From positions 1-53,499 of the forward strand of contig DKVL01000006.1 in the NCBI GenBank assembly GCA_002491195.1: a stretch of DNA of 53,499 bases, in the 5' to 3' direction. The position numbers were made by a program, and so were the translations under genes. This stretch comes from Lachnospiraceae bacterium UBA7179. Its GTDB lineage: Bacteria > Bacillota > Clostridia > Lachnospirales > Lachnospiraceae. The notes below the pieces were generated by a model that was not told the DNA's origin, ran no database searches, and saw only the letters and a list, made by a program, of their open reading frames with translations. Each line of letters begins with the position of its first letter. Within the stretch, counting starts at the first letter, position 1. This document shows, one piece after another, positions 1 through 9,348 of this stretch.

Positions 1-120
1 TGATGCCCCTACGGCACAAACAATCCATGTGAAGAATGCCTGCCCTTGGCATTCTTCTGTGTGAAGTTTTAGATTTTCTTAGTGCGCGTCTTTTGCACGC
101 TTAGAAAATCTCTTCACACT
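1..120 (-). repeat. R1 repeat, full copy (three hairpins)
   Basis: This is a full copy of a dispersed element seen four times in the window. It contains a short hairpin ending in ACGGCA, the linker ACAAACAATCCATG, a hairpin with arms AAGAATGCC/GGCATTCTT, and a long hairpin with arms related to AGATTTTCTTAG/CTTAGAAAATCT ending in CTTCACACT. It lies about 185 bp past the stop of the leftward VWA gene, in the same orientation as the other copies. It may start before the window. Function is not known; an RNA 3' element or a small mobile element are both possible. Confidence 0.8.
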
Positions 121-304
121 TTTCACTACCCGCGGATATTTTTTGTCATGACCAAGCCACTATACAATTTTATCTCATCACTGTCAAATCGAAATGTCAA
201 AAATCGCCTGAAATGTCAAAATTAATACACTCTTATCTCCTTTCCCTTACAACTATCCTACCATCATTCTCTTACCAGTCAGGCACCCGTTTCCCTAAAA
301 CCAC
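121..304. other. intergenic, no gene seen
   Basis: AT-rich stretch between the R1 repeat and the stop of the VWA gene. I see no open reading frame, clear terminator or promoter. It has several AAATGTCAAAA-like words (near 190-225) that may be degenerate direct repeats. Confidence 0.5.
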
Positions 305-1675
305 TCAGATCTCATCCTTCCTGAGCACCAGTTTCATCGCCCACGACGGAACGTCATAATTGTTGAACGAATCATCGATAAACACAAACGCCGTATCGTA
401 AGGCGGTTTCTTCTGTGGAAACACGCCACAGCCATCTGTAAAGTAAATCAAACCCTTTAGATTCTCAAACTCGCGATTGTCCACCATCGCGTTGACATAC
501 TCAAACACAGGCCTAAAATCCGTCCCTCCCATTCCGTGCAGCTTCATTTGCTTCAGATAAGTGTCAAACTCCTCCTGCGTCGTGATCTTTGCATCCTCCT
601 GAATAACAGTATCGCACTGGATTATGTGCAGATTGATCTTGGTAAAAAAACTCTCTGTGCTCTTGAGAATATTGTACGTTTTCTGCACGAACAGCTGCAC
701 CAGATCACCGGCCGTCGAGCCAGACGTGTCGATCGCGACCACAAACTCCCGGATCCTCTTTACCTCCTTGTACTCAAGCGGCTCAATCAGGGGCATATCC
801 TCATACAGCTGCAATCCATACGTGTAAAAATTATAGTCAAATTCATCGGGATTGAGCTTCATCACCTCTCCCCGGACAGCAAATTTCTTGAGAAATTCCG
901 TGTAGTCATAGCGCTCCCGGTTCACTTCCTTTAGATTCTGCGTCAGCAGCCCTGCTTCTGTTCCCCTGCTCTTGACAAACACTTCCAGTTCTGTCTGCAT
1001 GCGCAGCGCTATACCCGCCCATCCGTCCACAAGCAAAACCCGCTCAACCGGAATGACTGCATTTCCATCTGAACCGCCATAAAGCCCCCGTTTTTTCTTC
1101 TGCTCCTCTGTCAGATACCATAGAAAATGATCATCTCCCTTAAATAACAGAGACAGTCTTTCTACCAGGTCATCAGACAACTTTTCACTCAAAAAATAAC
1201 TATAGATCCTTTCTGCGGAAATCGTCTGGATCTTTTTCTGAAACAGCTTAAAAAACTGAATCTGCTCCTTCGCTTTTCCGATATTGAGATAGTTCAGATC
1301 CAAATCGTTGATGGCGCTCTCCACCGCAATATCACATGCCAGATTCCACATCTCCTGATTTACTAATGTGTTCACAAAGAAATGCTTAAAAACACAGTGC
1401 AGTACTGTATGCAGAAAATTGCGTATCGGAAGGTTCTCATCCAGCATATACGCCTTTAGAATATGTTCCGGATCATAGATATAGATCTGCCCATCGCTCG
1501 CTGTGAAAGGCGTTAATTCAGGTTTGGGAAAAACCTTGAATTGATTCAGCGACAAATCCATAAAACGCATATTGACCAGCAGCTTGTTCTTTGCCATCTG
1601 AAGAATCTCGGCTGCTATTTTCTCTGCTTTTTTCTGTTTTTCCTGTTCCGATCCTTTTTCTATTTCGTCCGCCAA
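305..1675 (-). CDS. VWA-like / DUF2201-type putative metallopeptidase-like protein
   Basis: The protein has 456 residues. Its N-terminal half resembles the DUF2201 putative metallopeptidase domain and its C-terminal half is a von Willebrand A-like domain with the MIDAS motif DTSGSTAG (in FVVAIDTSGS), followed by LIYFTDGCG near the end. The expected HExxH-like site reads HTVLH (about residues 89-93), so the catalytic Glu is replaced by Thr. Relatives usually sit after a MoxR-type AAA+ ATPase and are thought to act with it in protein or metal-cofactor maturation. Here the upstream gene is uvrC, so no such partner is visible. The start is the only Met that keeps the full N-terminal helix. The metallopeptidase label is by family only; catalytic activity is doubtful. 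Confidence 0.8.
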   Translation of the reverse strand: MADEIEKGSEQEKQKKAEKIAAEILQMAKNKLLVNMRFMDLSLNQFKVFPKPELTPFTASDGQIYIYDPEHILKAYMLDENLPIRNFLHTVLHCVFKHFFVNTLVNQEMWNLACDIAVESAINDLDLNYLNIGKAKEQIQFFKLFQKKIQTISAERIYSYFLSEKLSDDLVERLSLLFKGDDHFLWYLTEEQKKKRGLYGGSDGNAVIPVERVLLVDGWAGIALRMQTELEVFVKSRGTEAGLLTQNLKEVNRERYDYTEFLKKFAVRGEVMKLNPDEFDYNFYTYGLQLYEDMPLIEPLEYKEVKRIREFVVAIDTSGSTAGDLVQLFVQKTYNILKSTESFFTKINLHIIQCDTVIQEDAKITTQEEFDTYLKQMKLHGMGGTDFRPVFEYVNAMVDNREFENLKGLIYFTDGCGVFPQKKPPYDTAFVFIDDSFNNYDVPSWAMKLVLRKDEI

Positions 1676-1728
1676 TTGATTTTCCCCCCACCTGTTGACT
1701 TCTCCCTCTTTTTTCGGATTCTGTCAGT

Positions 1729-3666
1729 CTATTCCTGACCGCTTCCCGCCTGAGCCGAACCTTTTGCAAAAAAGCGGTGTATCTCTTCCGCTACATTCGC
1801 CGTGATCCCCGGCACCTCGGAAATCTGGGCGACATCCGCTGCGCGAAGCTCCTCAATCGACTTAAAGTACTTCATCAGTGCCTTCCTGCGGCTTGGTCCT
1901 ACACCCGGTATCTCGTCCAGCACAGAGTGCACCTGCGCCTTGCTCCGCAGCGACCGGTGGTATGTGATCGCAAAGCGGTGCGCCTCATCCTGAATGCGTG
2001 TAATTAATTGAAATCCCTCGCTGTGCGTGTCAATTGGCAGTTCCACATTGTTAAAATACAACCCTCTCGTGCGATGATTATCGTCTTTGACCATCCCACA
2101 GACCGGAATACTGAGCCCAAGCTCTTCCAATACCTGCAGTGCGATGTTGACCTGTCCGCGCCCGCCATCCATCAGCAGCAGATCCGGGAATTTCGTAAAA
2201 CTTCCAAAATCCTCCCCCACGCTGTTCTCGTCAAGCCGCATCTCCTCACGCTCGTCCAGTCCATGCCGAAACCGTCTCGTCAGGACCTCGTGCATGCAAG
2301 CGTAGTCATCCGGTCCAGCAACTGTCTTCATGCGGAATTTCCTGTAATCACTGCGTTTCGGTTTTCCCTTCTCATACACAACCATGGATCCCACATTGGC
2401 AAAACCACTGGTATTGGAGATATCAAATGCCTCCATGCGCGTCAGCGGGCGGATTCCAAGGATCTCCTCAATCTCCTTTACTGCGCCGATGGTCCTGCCT
2501 TCCTCGCGCTTAATGCGCTCCCTGTCCTGACTTAAGACAAGCTGTGCATTTCTCGCTGCCAACTCCACCAACCGTTCCTTCGAACCTTTTAACGGTACGC
2601 GCAAATGGACGCGGGCTCCCTTTCTGCCCGTCAGCCAGCGCTCCACCAGCTCCATGTCCTCAATCGCCTCCTGCAGCATGATCTCCCTGGGGATAAACGG
2701 CGTCCCTGCATAAAACTGTTTCACAAAACTGGTCAGAATATTGTCTGCGGTCGGTTCCTCAACCTGCATCATATAAAAGTGCTCCCGGCCGATCAGCTTT
2801 CCATTTCGCAAAAAAAATACCTGCACGACAGTTTCGTTTCCGTCGATCGCAAGAGCAATAATATCCTTGTCCTCTCCCACGTTATCTGACATCTTTTGCG
2901 TCTCGCTCACTTTTTTGACACTCTCGATTAAATCGCGGTATTTGATTGCCTCCTCAAAATCCATCTTTTCCGAAGCCTGCTGCATTTTCTCCTTCAATTC
3001 TTTCATAATAGGCTGCTGCTTTCCATTCAGAAAATCAATCGCCATGTCGATCCGCTGCGCGTACTCCTCCTTAGAGATCTTGCCCTGACAAGGCGCACAG
3101 CACTGCCCGATATGGTGGTTCAGACAGGGGCGCTCCTTACCGCAGTCCCGGGGCAGTTGTCTATTACAGGTCCGCAGCATATAGAGCTTATTGATCAGAT
3201 CGATGCTCTCCTTCACGCCGCCGTTTGTAAAAGGTCCAAAGTATTTTGCCTTATCCTTCTTCATCTGGCGCACAGACATGACGCGCGGATAGTCCTCACC
3301 TAAAGTCACTTTAATATAAGGATAGGTCTTATCGTCCTTCAACAAGGTATTGTACTTGGGCGCGTATTCCTTGATCAGATTGTTTTCCAGCACCAAAGCT
3401 TCCAGCTCAGAATCCGTCACAATATACTCAAACCGCGCAATCAGGGAAACCATCTTGTCGATCTGCGGTCCGCGCCCGATATTTTCCTTAAAATACGAAC
3501 GCACCCTGTTGTGCAGGTTCTTTGCCTTCCCCACATAGAGAATCGTGTCGTTCGCATCATGCATGATATACACCCCTGGTTTATTCGGCAATTTGCGAAG
3601 TTCTTCTTTTACATCAAACTCATCGGATCCTGGCTCTTTGTCCGTTTCCTGTGCGATATCTGGCAT
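1729..3666 (-). CDS. uvrC: UvrABC excinuclease subunit C
   Basis: UvrC makes both incisions in nucleotide excision repair together with UvrA and UvrB. The 645 residues show, in order, a GIY-YIG nuclease (GVYIMHD and ILYVGKAKNL), a Cys cluster (CNRQLPRDCG...CLNHHIGQCCAPC), the UVR motif that contacts UvrB (MDFEEAIKYRDLIESV), an RNase H-like nuclease (EAFDISNTSG, LLLMDGGRGQ) and a C-terminal pair of helix-hairpin-helix motifs (EIPGVGPSRR, EVPGITANVAEEI). Length is normal for the family. I chose the ATG at 3666 (MPDIAQ) because GGGGG lies 6 nt before it; the longer reading would need a TTG at 3684 inside that ribosome site. The gene is complete. Confidence 0.97.
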   Translation of the reverse strand: MPDIAQETDKEPGSDEFDVKEELRKLPNKPGVYIMHDANDTILYVGKAKNLHNRVRSYFKENIGRGPQIDKMVSLIARFEYIVTDSELEALVLENNLIKEYAPKYNTLLKDDKTYPYIKVTLGEDYPRVMSVRQMKKDKAKYFGPFTNGGVKESIDLINKLYMLRTCNRQLPRDCGKERPCLNHHIGQCCAPCQGKISKEEYAQRIDMAIDFLNGKQQPIMKELKEKMQQASEKMDFEEAIKYRDLIESVKKVSETQKMSDNVGEDKDIIALAIDGNETVVQVFFLRNGKLIGREHFYMMQVEEPTADNILTSFVKQFYAGTPFIPREIMLQEAIEDMELVERWLTGRKGARVHLRVPLKGSKERLVELAARNAQLVLSQDRERIKREEGRTIGAVKEIEEILGIRPLTRMEAFDISNTSGFANVGSMVVYEKGKPKRSDYRKFRMKTVAGPDDYACMHEVLTRRFRHGLDEREEMRLDENSVGEDFGSFTKFPDLLLMDGGRGQVNIALQVLEELGLSIPVCGMVKDDNHRTRGLYFNNVELPIDTHSEGFQLITRIQDEAHRFAITYHRSLRSKAQVHSVLDEIPGVGPSRRKALMKYFKSIEELRAADVAQISEVPGITANVAEEIHRFFAKGSAQAGSGQE

Positions 3667-3697
3667 AAAATACCCCCTTTCCAAAAATTGTACCTAT

Positions 3698-3753
3698 GGA
3701 ACTGTTCAAAAAATAACCTGCACATCCTGACTTGTCTATTTCTGAACAGTTCC
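3698..3753. repeat. 56-bp inverted-repeat element upstream of uvrC
   Basis: The perfect 11-bp arms GGAACTGTTCA and TGAACAGTTCC flank a 34-bp centre. The layout is that of a very small MITE or of the fused ends of a lost insertion sequence, or of an operator/leader hairpin of uvrC. Only one copy was seen in this window. Confidence 0.45.
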
Positions 3754-3767
3754 TAAGCAACCATAAA

Positions 3768-3831
3768 TATAGAAAAACTGATGCAAAGCGCTGTAGATCA
3801 CACTCATACTTTACACCAGTTCTTTTTCTAT
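3768..3831 (-). terminator. imperfect long hairpin after ftsH
   Basis: ATAGAAAAACTG pairs imperfectly with CAGTTCTTTTTCTAT across about 35 nt, shortly after the ftsH stop (3857). This could be the ftsH transcript end; the pairing is imperfect and the call is weak. Confidence 0.3.
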
Positions 3832-3856
3832 CCGCCGTGCTTGAAAATCATTGCTG

Positions 3857-6283
3857 TTACCATCGGTTCCCATTATTCTGATTCTCATGATCACGATTCC
3901 CATTCACATTCCTGTCCCACACAGATCCAAAACGTGAAGTCTCGCCATTGCTGCCATTATCCTCTGGCAGATTCGTATTCTGCGGCGCCTGCGGATTCTG
4001 GATCGGATAGGGATATCTGTTCTGCGAAGCATTCTGGTAAGAATAGGGATTCTGCTGCTGTGGATTCTGACAGGGATTCTGACACTGCTGCTGTTCCGGA
4101 TTCTGCGGTGGATTCTGCTGCTGCATCTGCGCCGGATTCCAGTCATACGCAGGCGGCATGCTCCACTTATTTTCCTGCTGCTGCGATGTGTATGCAGGCT
4201 GTTGTATCCCATCACGAAGCGCTTCTGGCGCCGGTATCTGCACTTCCTCCTTATTCTCCGTCTCCTTTGATGTTTCTATTTCTGCTTCTTTCGCTCTCTC
4301 TTCTGCCTCGATTTCGTCCTTCTTCTCCTCGGGTTCCGGCAATCCTTTCGCCTCGCGGTAGATTTTCATAAATTCTTTGCCGGTAATCGTCTCTTTCTCA
4401 ATCAGGTGTGCAGCAATCTGATCCATCACATCACGGTTTTCACGAAGCATCCCAAGTGCCTCCTCGTAGCACACCTTGAGCATATTCATAACTTCCGTAT
4501 CGATCTCTGCTGCTGTATGATCCGCACAGTTGAGTGAACTTCTGCCTTCCAGGTATTGGCTCTCGACAGTCTCCAATCCCATCAGACCAAACTTTTCACT
4601 CATACCATAACGTGTAATCATTGAGCGTGCGATGCTTGTCGCCTTCTCGATATCGTTTGATGCCCCCGTCGTGACAGTGTCAAACACGATTTCCTCCGCT
4701 GCGCGTCCTCCCAACAGTCCTACAATCATATCGTGCAGTTCATCCTTGGAATTAAGATACTTCTCATCCTCTGGCACATGCATAACATACCCGAGAGCCC
4801 CCATAGTGCGCGGCACGATCGTTATCTTCTGCACTGGTTCTGAGTTTTTCTGCAAAGCACTGATCAACGCATGCCCCACTTCGTGATAAGAGACAATCTT
4901 GCGCTCCTCCTTGCTCATGATGCGGTCTTTTTTCTCCTTGCCGACAAGCACCACTTCCACTGCGCTGAACAAATCTTTCTGGCTGACAAACTCCCTGCCC
5001 TCTTTTACCGCGTTGATCGCCGCCTCATTGATCATGTTTGCCAGATCAGCTCCGACAGCTCCGCTCGTCGCAAGCGCGATTGCATCAAGGTCAACCGTCT
5101 CATCCATCAGTACATCTTTGGAATGTACTTTTAATATATTAACACGTCCCTTTAAATCGGGTTTATCTACGATAATACGCCTGTCAAAACGCCCCGGACG
5201 CAGCAGCGCCTTATCGAGGATTTCCGGTCTGTTGGTCGCAGCAAGGACAATGATGCCTTTCTTGCCGTCAAAGCCGTCCATCTCGGAAAGCAGCTGGTTC
5301 AATGTCTGCTCCCGCTCCTCATTTCCGCCGCCATACTTTGAGTCGCGGCTTCTTCCGATCGCATCAATTTCATCAATAAATATAATACACGGCGCATTTT
5401 TCTCCGCTTCCTTAAACAGATCGCGCACACGCGACGCACCGACGCCGACATACAGCTCGATAAAATCAGAACCGGCAAGTGAGAAAAACGGAACCTTCGC
5501 CTCCCCGGCAACCGCCTTTGCAAGCATGGTTTTGCCAGTTCCGGGAGGTCCTACCAGCAGCGCACCTTTTGGAAGTTTCGCGCCGATTTTCACATATCTG
5601 CCCGGATTGTGCAGGAAATCAACGACCTCCTGCAGAGACTCTTTCGCCTCGTCCTCACCAGCGACATCCCGAAACGTGATGCCCGTTTCTTTCTGTACAT
5701 ACACCTTTGCATTACTCTTTCCCATGCTGAAGGCACCGCCACCGCCTGTCATTTTCCGGAAGAGCAGACTCAACAGTCCCCACATCAAAAGGATCGGCAC
5801 AATATAATATAGAAGCGATAATATGATACCAGAACCATCCGGCACCGTTCCGCGCACCTCTACCCCTGCATCGAGCAGCCTCTGTGTGAGTGTCTCGTCA
5901 TCCTCCACCTTTCCTGTAATATAAGTCACCCTGACCGCGGAAGCCAGCAGACTGTTTGGATTCTGATTATCCTGTGCGCTTGATTTCGGCGTAATCTCGA
6001 TCTGATTCGACTCGATCTTTACCGACTCAATCGCTCCTGCATCCACCATCTCGATAAACTTGTTATACGTGATCTCAACCGTCGTAGCTCCTGATACGGC
6101 GTGCGTAAAATAGCTGATGCAGAGCACAGACAGCACTGCCGCAGTGATCATAATGATAATACTCTGCTTTTTCGGGTCTTTTCCATTATTATTGTTGCCA
6201 TTCCCACCGTTATTGCCGCTTCCTGGTCCACCGTTATTCCGGTTGGAATTGTTGTCGTAATTGTTGACCTGATTATTGTCCAT
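3857..6283 (-). CDS. ftsH: ATP-dependent zinc metalloprotease FtsH
   Basis: A membrane-bound AAA+ protease that extracts and degrades unneeded or damaged membrane and soluble proteins. The 808 residues begin with an Asn/Gly-rich tail (residues 1-40). A first membrane segment (about 42-64), an extracytoplasmic domain and a second membrane segment (about 155-176) follow. The AAA+ domain has Walker A GPPGTGKT (near residue 245), Walker B IIFIDEID and the SRH arginines. The M41 zinc site is HEVGH (H467). The last 120 residues are rich in Gln, Pro and Asn and look disordered; such tails are common in Lachnospiraceae. At 808 residues it is longer than the usual 610-700 because of the two tails. A sigma-A promoter lies at 6394-6422. 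Confidence 0.97.
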   Translation of the reverse strand: MDNNQVNNYDNNSNRNNGGPGSGNNGGNGNNNNGKDPKKQSIIIMITAAVLSVLCISYFTHAVSGATTVEITYNKFIEMVDAGAIESVKIESNQIEITPKSSAQDNQNPNSLLASAVRVTYITGKVEDDETLTQRLLDAGVEVRGTVPDGSGIILSLLYYIVPILLMWGLLSLLFRKMTGGGGAFSMGKSNAKVYVQKETGITFRDVAGEDEAKESLQEVVDFLHNPGRYVKIGAKLPKGALLVGPPGTGKTMLAKAVAGEAKVPFFSLAGSDFIELYVGVGASRVRDLFKEAEKNAPCIIFIDEIDAIGRSRDSKYGGGNEEREQTLNQLLSEMDGFDGKKGIIVLAATNRPEILDKALLRPGRFDRRIIVDKPDLKGRVNILKVHSKDVLMDETVDLDAIALATSGAVGADLANMINEAAINAVKEGREFVSQKDLFSAVEVVLVGKEKKDRIMSKEERKIVSYHEVGHALISALQKNSEPVQKITIVPRTMGALGYVMHVPEDEKYLNSKDELHDMIVGLLGGRAAEEIVFDTVTTGASNDIEKATSIARSMITRYGMSEKFGLMGLETVESQYLEGRSSLNCADHTAAEIDTEVMNMLKVCYEEALGMLRENRDVMDQIAAHLIEKETITGKEFMKIYREAKGLPEPEEKKDEIEAEERAKEAEIETSKETENKEEVQIPAPEALRDGIQQPAYTSQQQENKWSMPPAYDWNPAQMQQQNPPQNPEQQQCQNPCQNPQQQNPYSYQNASQNRYPYPIQNPQAPQNTNLPEDNGSNGETSRFGSVWDRNVNGNRDHENQNNGNRW

Positions 6284-6393
6284 TTTCCTATGGTATCCTT
6301 TCTAAGTTTATGTCTTGATTCCTCTGTCCAAAATCTCTTGATCCATGATTCTTTTTACATAAAGACACGCATGAGTTGTCCAGCGCTATTATA

Positions 6394-6422
6394 ATTATAG
6401 AGATTTGATCGTTATAAATCAA
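6394..6422 (-). promoter_or_regulatory. sigma-A promoter of ftsH
   Basis: On the minus strand TTGATT (6422-6417), a 17-bp spacer and TATAAT (6399-6394) form a near-consensus promoter, about 110 bp before the ftsH start. Confidence 0.65.
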
Positions 6423-6602
6423 CATAATCTTTGTGATTTCTTTGTGAAAAGTTTCTAAAAAGGTCCCCCACTACGCTCTTTCTAAACCTTTCGTTTAAGA
6501 ATCATGTATTATTCCCACTACTTTGGCATGGGTGTGAAAAGCATCTATTATATTCTTTTACAAAAAGGAAAAAAAGAGTAGCTTTTTATTGTGAGAGCGT
6601 TG

Positions 6603-6608
6603 TATAAT
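6603..6608 (+). promoter_or_regulatory. possible -10 box of pyrG
   Basis: A perfect TATAAT lies 55 bp before the pyrG start. No good -35 element is seen at the right distance, so the promoter is only tentative. The stretch from 6423 to 6600 shows no gene. Confidence 0.35.
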
Positions 6609-6662
6609 AAAAGAATATTGTAAAGAGTCATTCAACAAAAAGAGGAAAGGAAAAATCAGGTT

Positions 6663-8276
6663 ATGCCAGTTAAGTATGTATTTGTAACCGGCGGTGTAGT
6701 TTCCGGTCTTGGAAAAGGAATTACAGCTGCTTCACTTGGACGACTTCTCAAAGCCAGAGGCTATAAAGTAACCATGCAGAAGTTTGATCCCTATATCAAC
6801 ATCGATCCCGGCACGATGAACCCCATTCAGCACGGGGAGGTCTTTGTCACGGATGACGGCGCGGAGACCGACCTTGATCTTGGCCACTATGAGCGCTTTA
6901 TCGATGAAAGTCTGGACAAGAACTCCAACGTGACCACCGGCAAGGTCTATTGGACTGTACTTCAGAAAGAAAGGCGCGGCGATTACGGCGGTGGGACAGT
7001 ACAGGTCATCCCCCATATTACCAATGAGATCAAGAGCCGTTTTTACCGCAACTTTACGGATCCCGATATGCGCATTGCCATTATCGAAGTCGGCGGCACG
7101 GTCGGTGACATTGAGAGCCAGCCCTTCCTGGAATCCATCCGGCAGTTCCAGCATGAGATTGGCCATGAAAATGCCATTTTGATTCACGTGACACTAATTC
7201 CCTATCTGAGTGCTTCACAGGAAATGAAGACCAAACCGACACAGGCAAGTGTCAAGGAGCTGCAGGGAATGGGGATCTGGCCGGACATTATCGTGTGCAG
7301 GAGTGAACATCCCCTTGACCAGACACTCAAGGACAAGATCGCTCTTTTCTGCAATGTGCCAAACTCCCATGTGCTCCAAAATCTTGATGTCGAATATCTG
7401 TACGAGGCGCCGCTTGCGATGGAGAAAGAGCATCTCGCCGAGGTAGCCTGCGAATGTCTGCATCTCGACTGCCCTGCTCCCGACCTGACAGACTGGACAA
7501 AGATGGTTGACGACCTCAAATCACCCACACAGGAAGTCACGATTGCCCTGGTTGGCAAATACACCCAGCTTCATGACGCCTACATCAGTGTTGTCGAGGC
7601 ATTGAAGCACGGCGGTATTCCGCAGCACGCCACTGTCAATATCAAGTGGGTAGACTCGGAACACGTCAATGCGGACAATGTCGCTGATACCTTAAAAAAT
7701 GTCGATGGTATCCTTGTCCCCGGCGGATTCGGCGACAGGGGCATTGATGGCATGATCGACGCAATCCGCTACGCGCGGGAGAACAACATTCCTTTTCTTG
7801 GTCTCTGCCTCGGTATGCAGCTTGCTATTGTAGAGTTCGTCAGAGATGTCGTTGGATACAATGACGCACACAGCATCGAGCTCAACCCAAACACGACACA
7901 TCCGGTCATCGCGCTGATGCCTGACCAAAACGGTGTTGAGGATATTGGCGGAACACTGCGGCTTGGCTCCTATGAGTGCCACCTCGACACAGCCTCCAAA
8001 GCATACAAGCTCTATGGACATGAGACAATCCATGAGCGCCACAGACATCGTTATGAGGTCAACAACGATTATCGTGCTGTCGTCACAGAAAAAGGAATGC
8101 TCCTATCAGGACTTTCGCCTGACGGGCGCATCGTGGAGATGGTAGAAATCCCGTCTCACCCGTTTTTCCTCGCAACGCAGGCGCACCCGGAACTTAAAAG
8201 CCGCCCGAACAGACCACATCCTTTGTTCAAAGGCCTGATCGAAGCAGCATTAAATTATAAAAATAGCAGGTTGTAA
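6663..8276 (+). CDS. pyrG: CTP synthase
   Basis: Makes CTP from UTP, ATP and glutamine, the last step of pyrimidine nucleotide synthesis. The 537 residues comprise an N-terminal amidoligase domain (KYVFVTGGVVSGLGKG at residues 4-19, the family P-loop; YINIDPGTMNP) and a C-terminal class I glutamine amidotransferase domain with the nucleophile elbow GLCLGMQ and the His/Glu pair in HPELKSRP. Length is typical. GAGGAAAGG lies before the ATG. It stands alone, diverging from ftsH and ending in a strong terminator shared with fba. Confidence 0.98.
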   Translation: MPVKYVFVTGGVVSGLGKGITAASLGRLLKARGYKVTMQKFDPYINIDPGTMNPIQHGEVFVTDDGAETDLDLGHYERFIDESLDKNSNVTTGKVYWTVLQKERRGDYGGGTVQVIPHITNEIKSRFYRNFTDPDMRIAIIEVGGTVGDIESQPFLESIRQFQHEIGHENAILIHVTLIPYLSASQEMKTKPTQASVKELQGMGIWPDIIVCRSEHPLDQTLKDKIALFCNVPNSHVLQNLDVEYLYEAPLAMEKEHLAEVACECLHLDCPAPDLTDWTKMVDDLKSPTQEVTIALVGKYTQLHDAYISVVEALKHGGIPQHATVNIKWVDSEHVNADNVADTLKNVDGILVPGGFGDRGIDGMIDAIRYARENNIPFLGLCLGMQLAIVEFVRDVVGYNDAHSIELNPNTTHPVIALMPDQNGVEDIGGTLRLGSYECHLDTASKAYKLYGHETIHERHRHRYEVNNDYRAVVTEKGMLLSGLSPDGRIVEMVEIPSHPFFLATQAHPELKSRPNRPHPLFKGLIEAALNYKNSRL

Positions 8277-8292
8277 TCAACCTGCTATTTTT
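8259..8292. terminator. bidirectional terminator pyrG/fba
   Basis: The 15-bp perfect stem AAAAATAGCAGGTTG/CAACCTGCTATTTTT with a TAAT loop spans the pyrG stop codon. It has A and T tracts on both sides, so it can serve both convergent genes. Confidence 0.9.
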
Positions 8293-8319
8293 ATACACAC
8301 TGATATTCTCCTATCCGAT

Positions 8320-9183
8320 TCAGGCTTTTCCAACAGAACCAAACAGATTCATCTTGATCTTGACGATCTCCTTGATCGCCGCAGCACCTGGTGCAAGAAG
8401 TTTACGAGGATCAAATCCCTTGCCCTCCAGATCCTTTCCTGCCTCGATGTACTTGCGGGTCGCTTCCTGGAAATAGAGCTGGCACTCTGTATTGACATTA
8501 ATCTTAGCAACGCCAAGTGAGATTGCCTTCTTGATCATGTCTTCCGGAATCCCTGTACCGCCATGAAGCACTAACGGCATCACACCGGTCTTCTGCTGAA
8601 TCGCATCCAGTGTCTCAAAGCTTAATCCCGCCCAGTTTTCCGGATATTTGCCATGGATATTGCCAATACCTGCTGCGAGCATATCAACACCCAGATCAGC
8701 GATCTGCTTGCACTCATTCGGATCTGCACACTCGCCCATACCCACAACGCCATCTTCTTCACCGCCGATCGCGCCGACCTCTGCCTCAATAGAGAGACCA
8801 AGTTGATGAGCCACTGCAACGAGTTCTTTTGTCTTTGCGATGTTCTCCTCGATCGGATAGTGAGAACCGTCAAACATGATTGATGTAAAGCCTGCCTTGA
8901 TACACTTGTAGCATCCGTCATACGTACCATGGTCTAAATGAAGCGCTACAGGAACTGTGATACCGAGATCGCCGTCCATCGCTTTCACCATCGCTGCAAC
9001 CGTGTTAAATCCTGTCATGTATTTGCCAGCGCCCTCTGACACACCGAGGATAACAGGGCTGTTCAATTCCTGAGCCGTCTGCAGGATAGACTTTGTCCAC
9101 TCAAGGTTATTGATATTGAACTGACCCACCGCATAGTGACCTTCTTTTGCTTTCTTAAGCATTTCTGTAGCTGATACTAACAT
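8320..9183 (-). CDS. fba: class II fructose-1,6-bisphosphate aldolase
   Basis: Cleaves fructose-1,6-bisphosphate to two triose phosphates. The 287 residues carry the class II metal and substrate motifs: VALHLDHGTYD (zinc His), SIMFDGSHYP, EAEVGAIGGEEDGV, GIGNIHGKYP and LVLHGGTGIP. Length is typical of the short (DhnA/GatY-like) class II group, so a tagatose-bisphosphate aldolase role is a minor alternative. It diverges from pfp, the enzyme that makes its substrate, and the two share a regulatory region with a cre-like site. GGAGG precedes the ATG. Confidence 0.93.
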   Translation of the reverse strand: MLVSATEMLKKAKEGHYAVGQFNINNLEWTKSILQTAQELNSPVILGVSEGAGKYMTGFNTVAAMVKAMDGDLGITVPVALHLDHGTYDGCYKCIKAGFTSIMFDGSHYPIEENIAKTKELVAVAHQLGLSIEAEVGAIGGEEDGVVGMGECADPNECKQIADLGVDMLAAGIGNIHGKYPENWAGLSFETLDAIQQKTGVMPLVLHGGTGIPEDMIKKAISLGVAKINVNTECQLYFQEATRKYIEAGKDLEGKGFDPRKLLAPGAAAIKEIVKIKMNLFGSVGKA

Positions 9184-9228
9184 AAATCCAAACCTCCATC
9201 ATTGATAATTAGTTTTTCCGATACATTC

Positions 9229-9257
9229 AGTATATCCCTATTAAAGATAAATGTCAA
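9229..9257 (-). promoter_or_regulatory. sigma-A promoter of fba
   Basis: On the minus strand a consensus TTGACA (9257-9252), a 17-bp spacer and TATACT (9234-9229) stand about 50 bp before the fba start. Confidence 0.8.
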
Positions 9258-9287
9258 TTTTTTAACATGGTATCACAAAAAATTTTT

Positions 9288-9303
9288 ATGTAAGCGCTTA
9301 CAT
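9288..9303. promoter_or_regulatory. cre-like palindrome (CcpA site)
   Basis: ATGTAAGCGCTTACAT is a perfect 16-bp palindrome that fits the Firmicute catabolite-responsive element TGNAANCGNTNNCA. It lies 30 bp upstream of the fba -35 box and 16 bp upstream of the proposed pfp -35 box, a position typical of CcpA activation rather than roadblock. Confidence 0.75.
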
Positions 9304-9319
9304 TTTTTATCCAAATCTA

Positions 9320-9348
9320 TTGTAAGTTCTGACAAAACGTGCTACACT
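9320..9348 (+). promoter_or_regulatory. possible promoter of pfp
   Basis: TTGTAA, a 17-bp spacer and TACACT form a moderate sigma-A promoter. A second candidate -10 (TATAAT at 9366-9371) has no good -35. Confidence 0.45.

Noticed and set aside
4899..5807. Plus-strand 302-residue frame
   Set aside because: Antisense shadow of ftsH, Ser/Ala-rich with no fold recognised.
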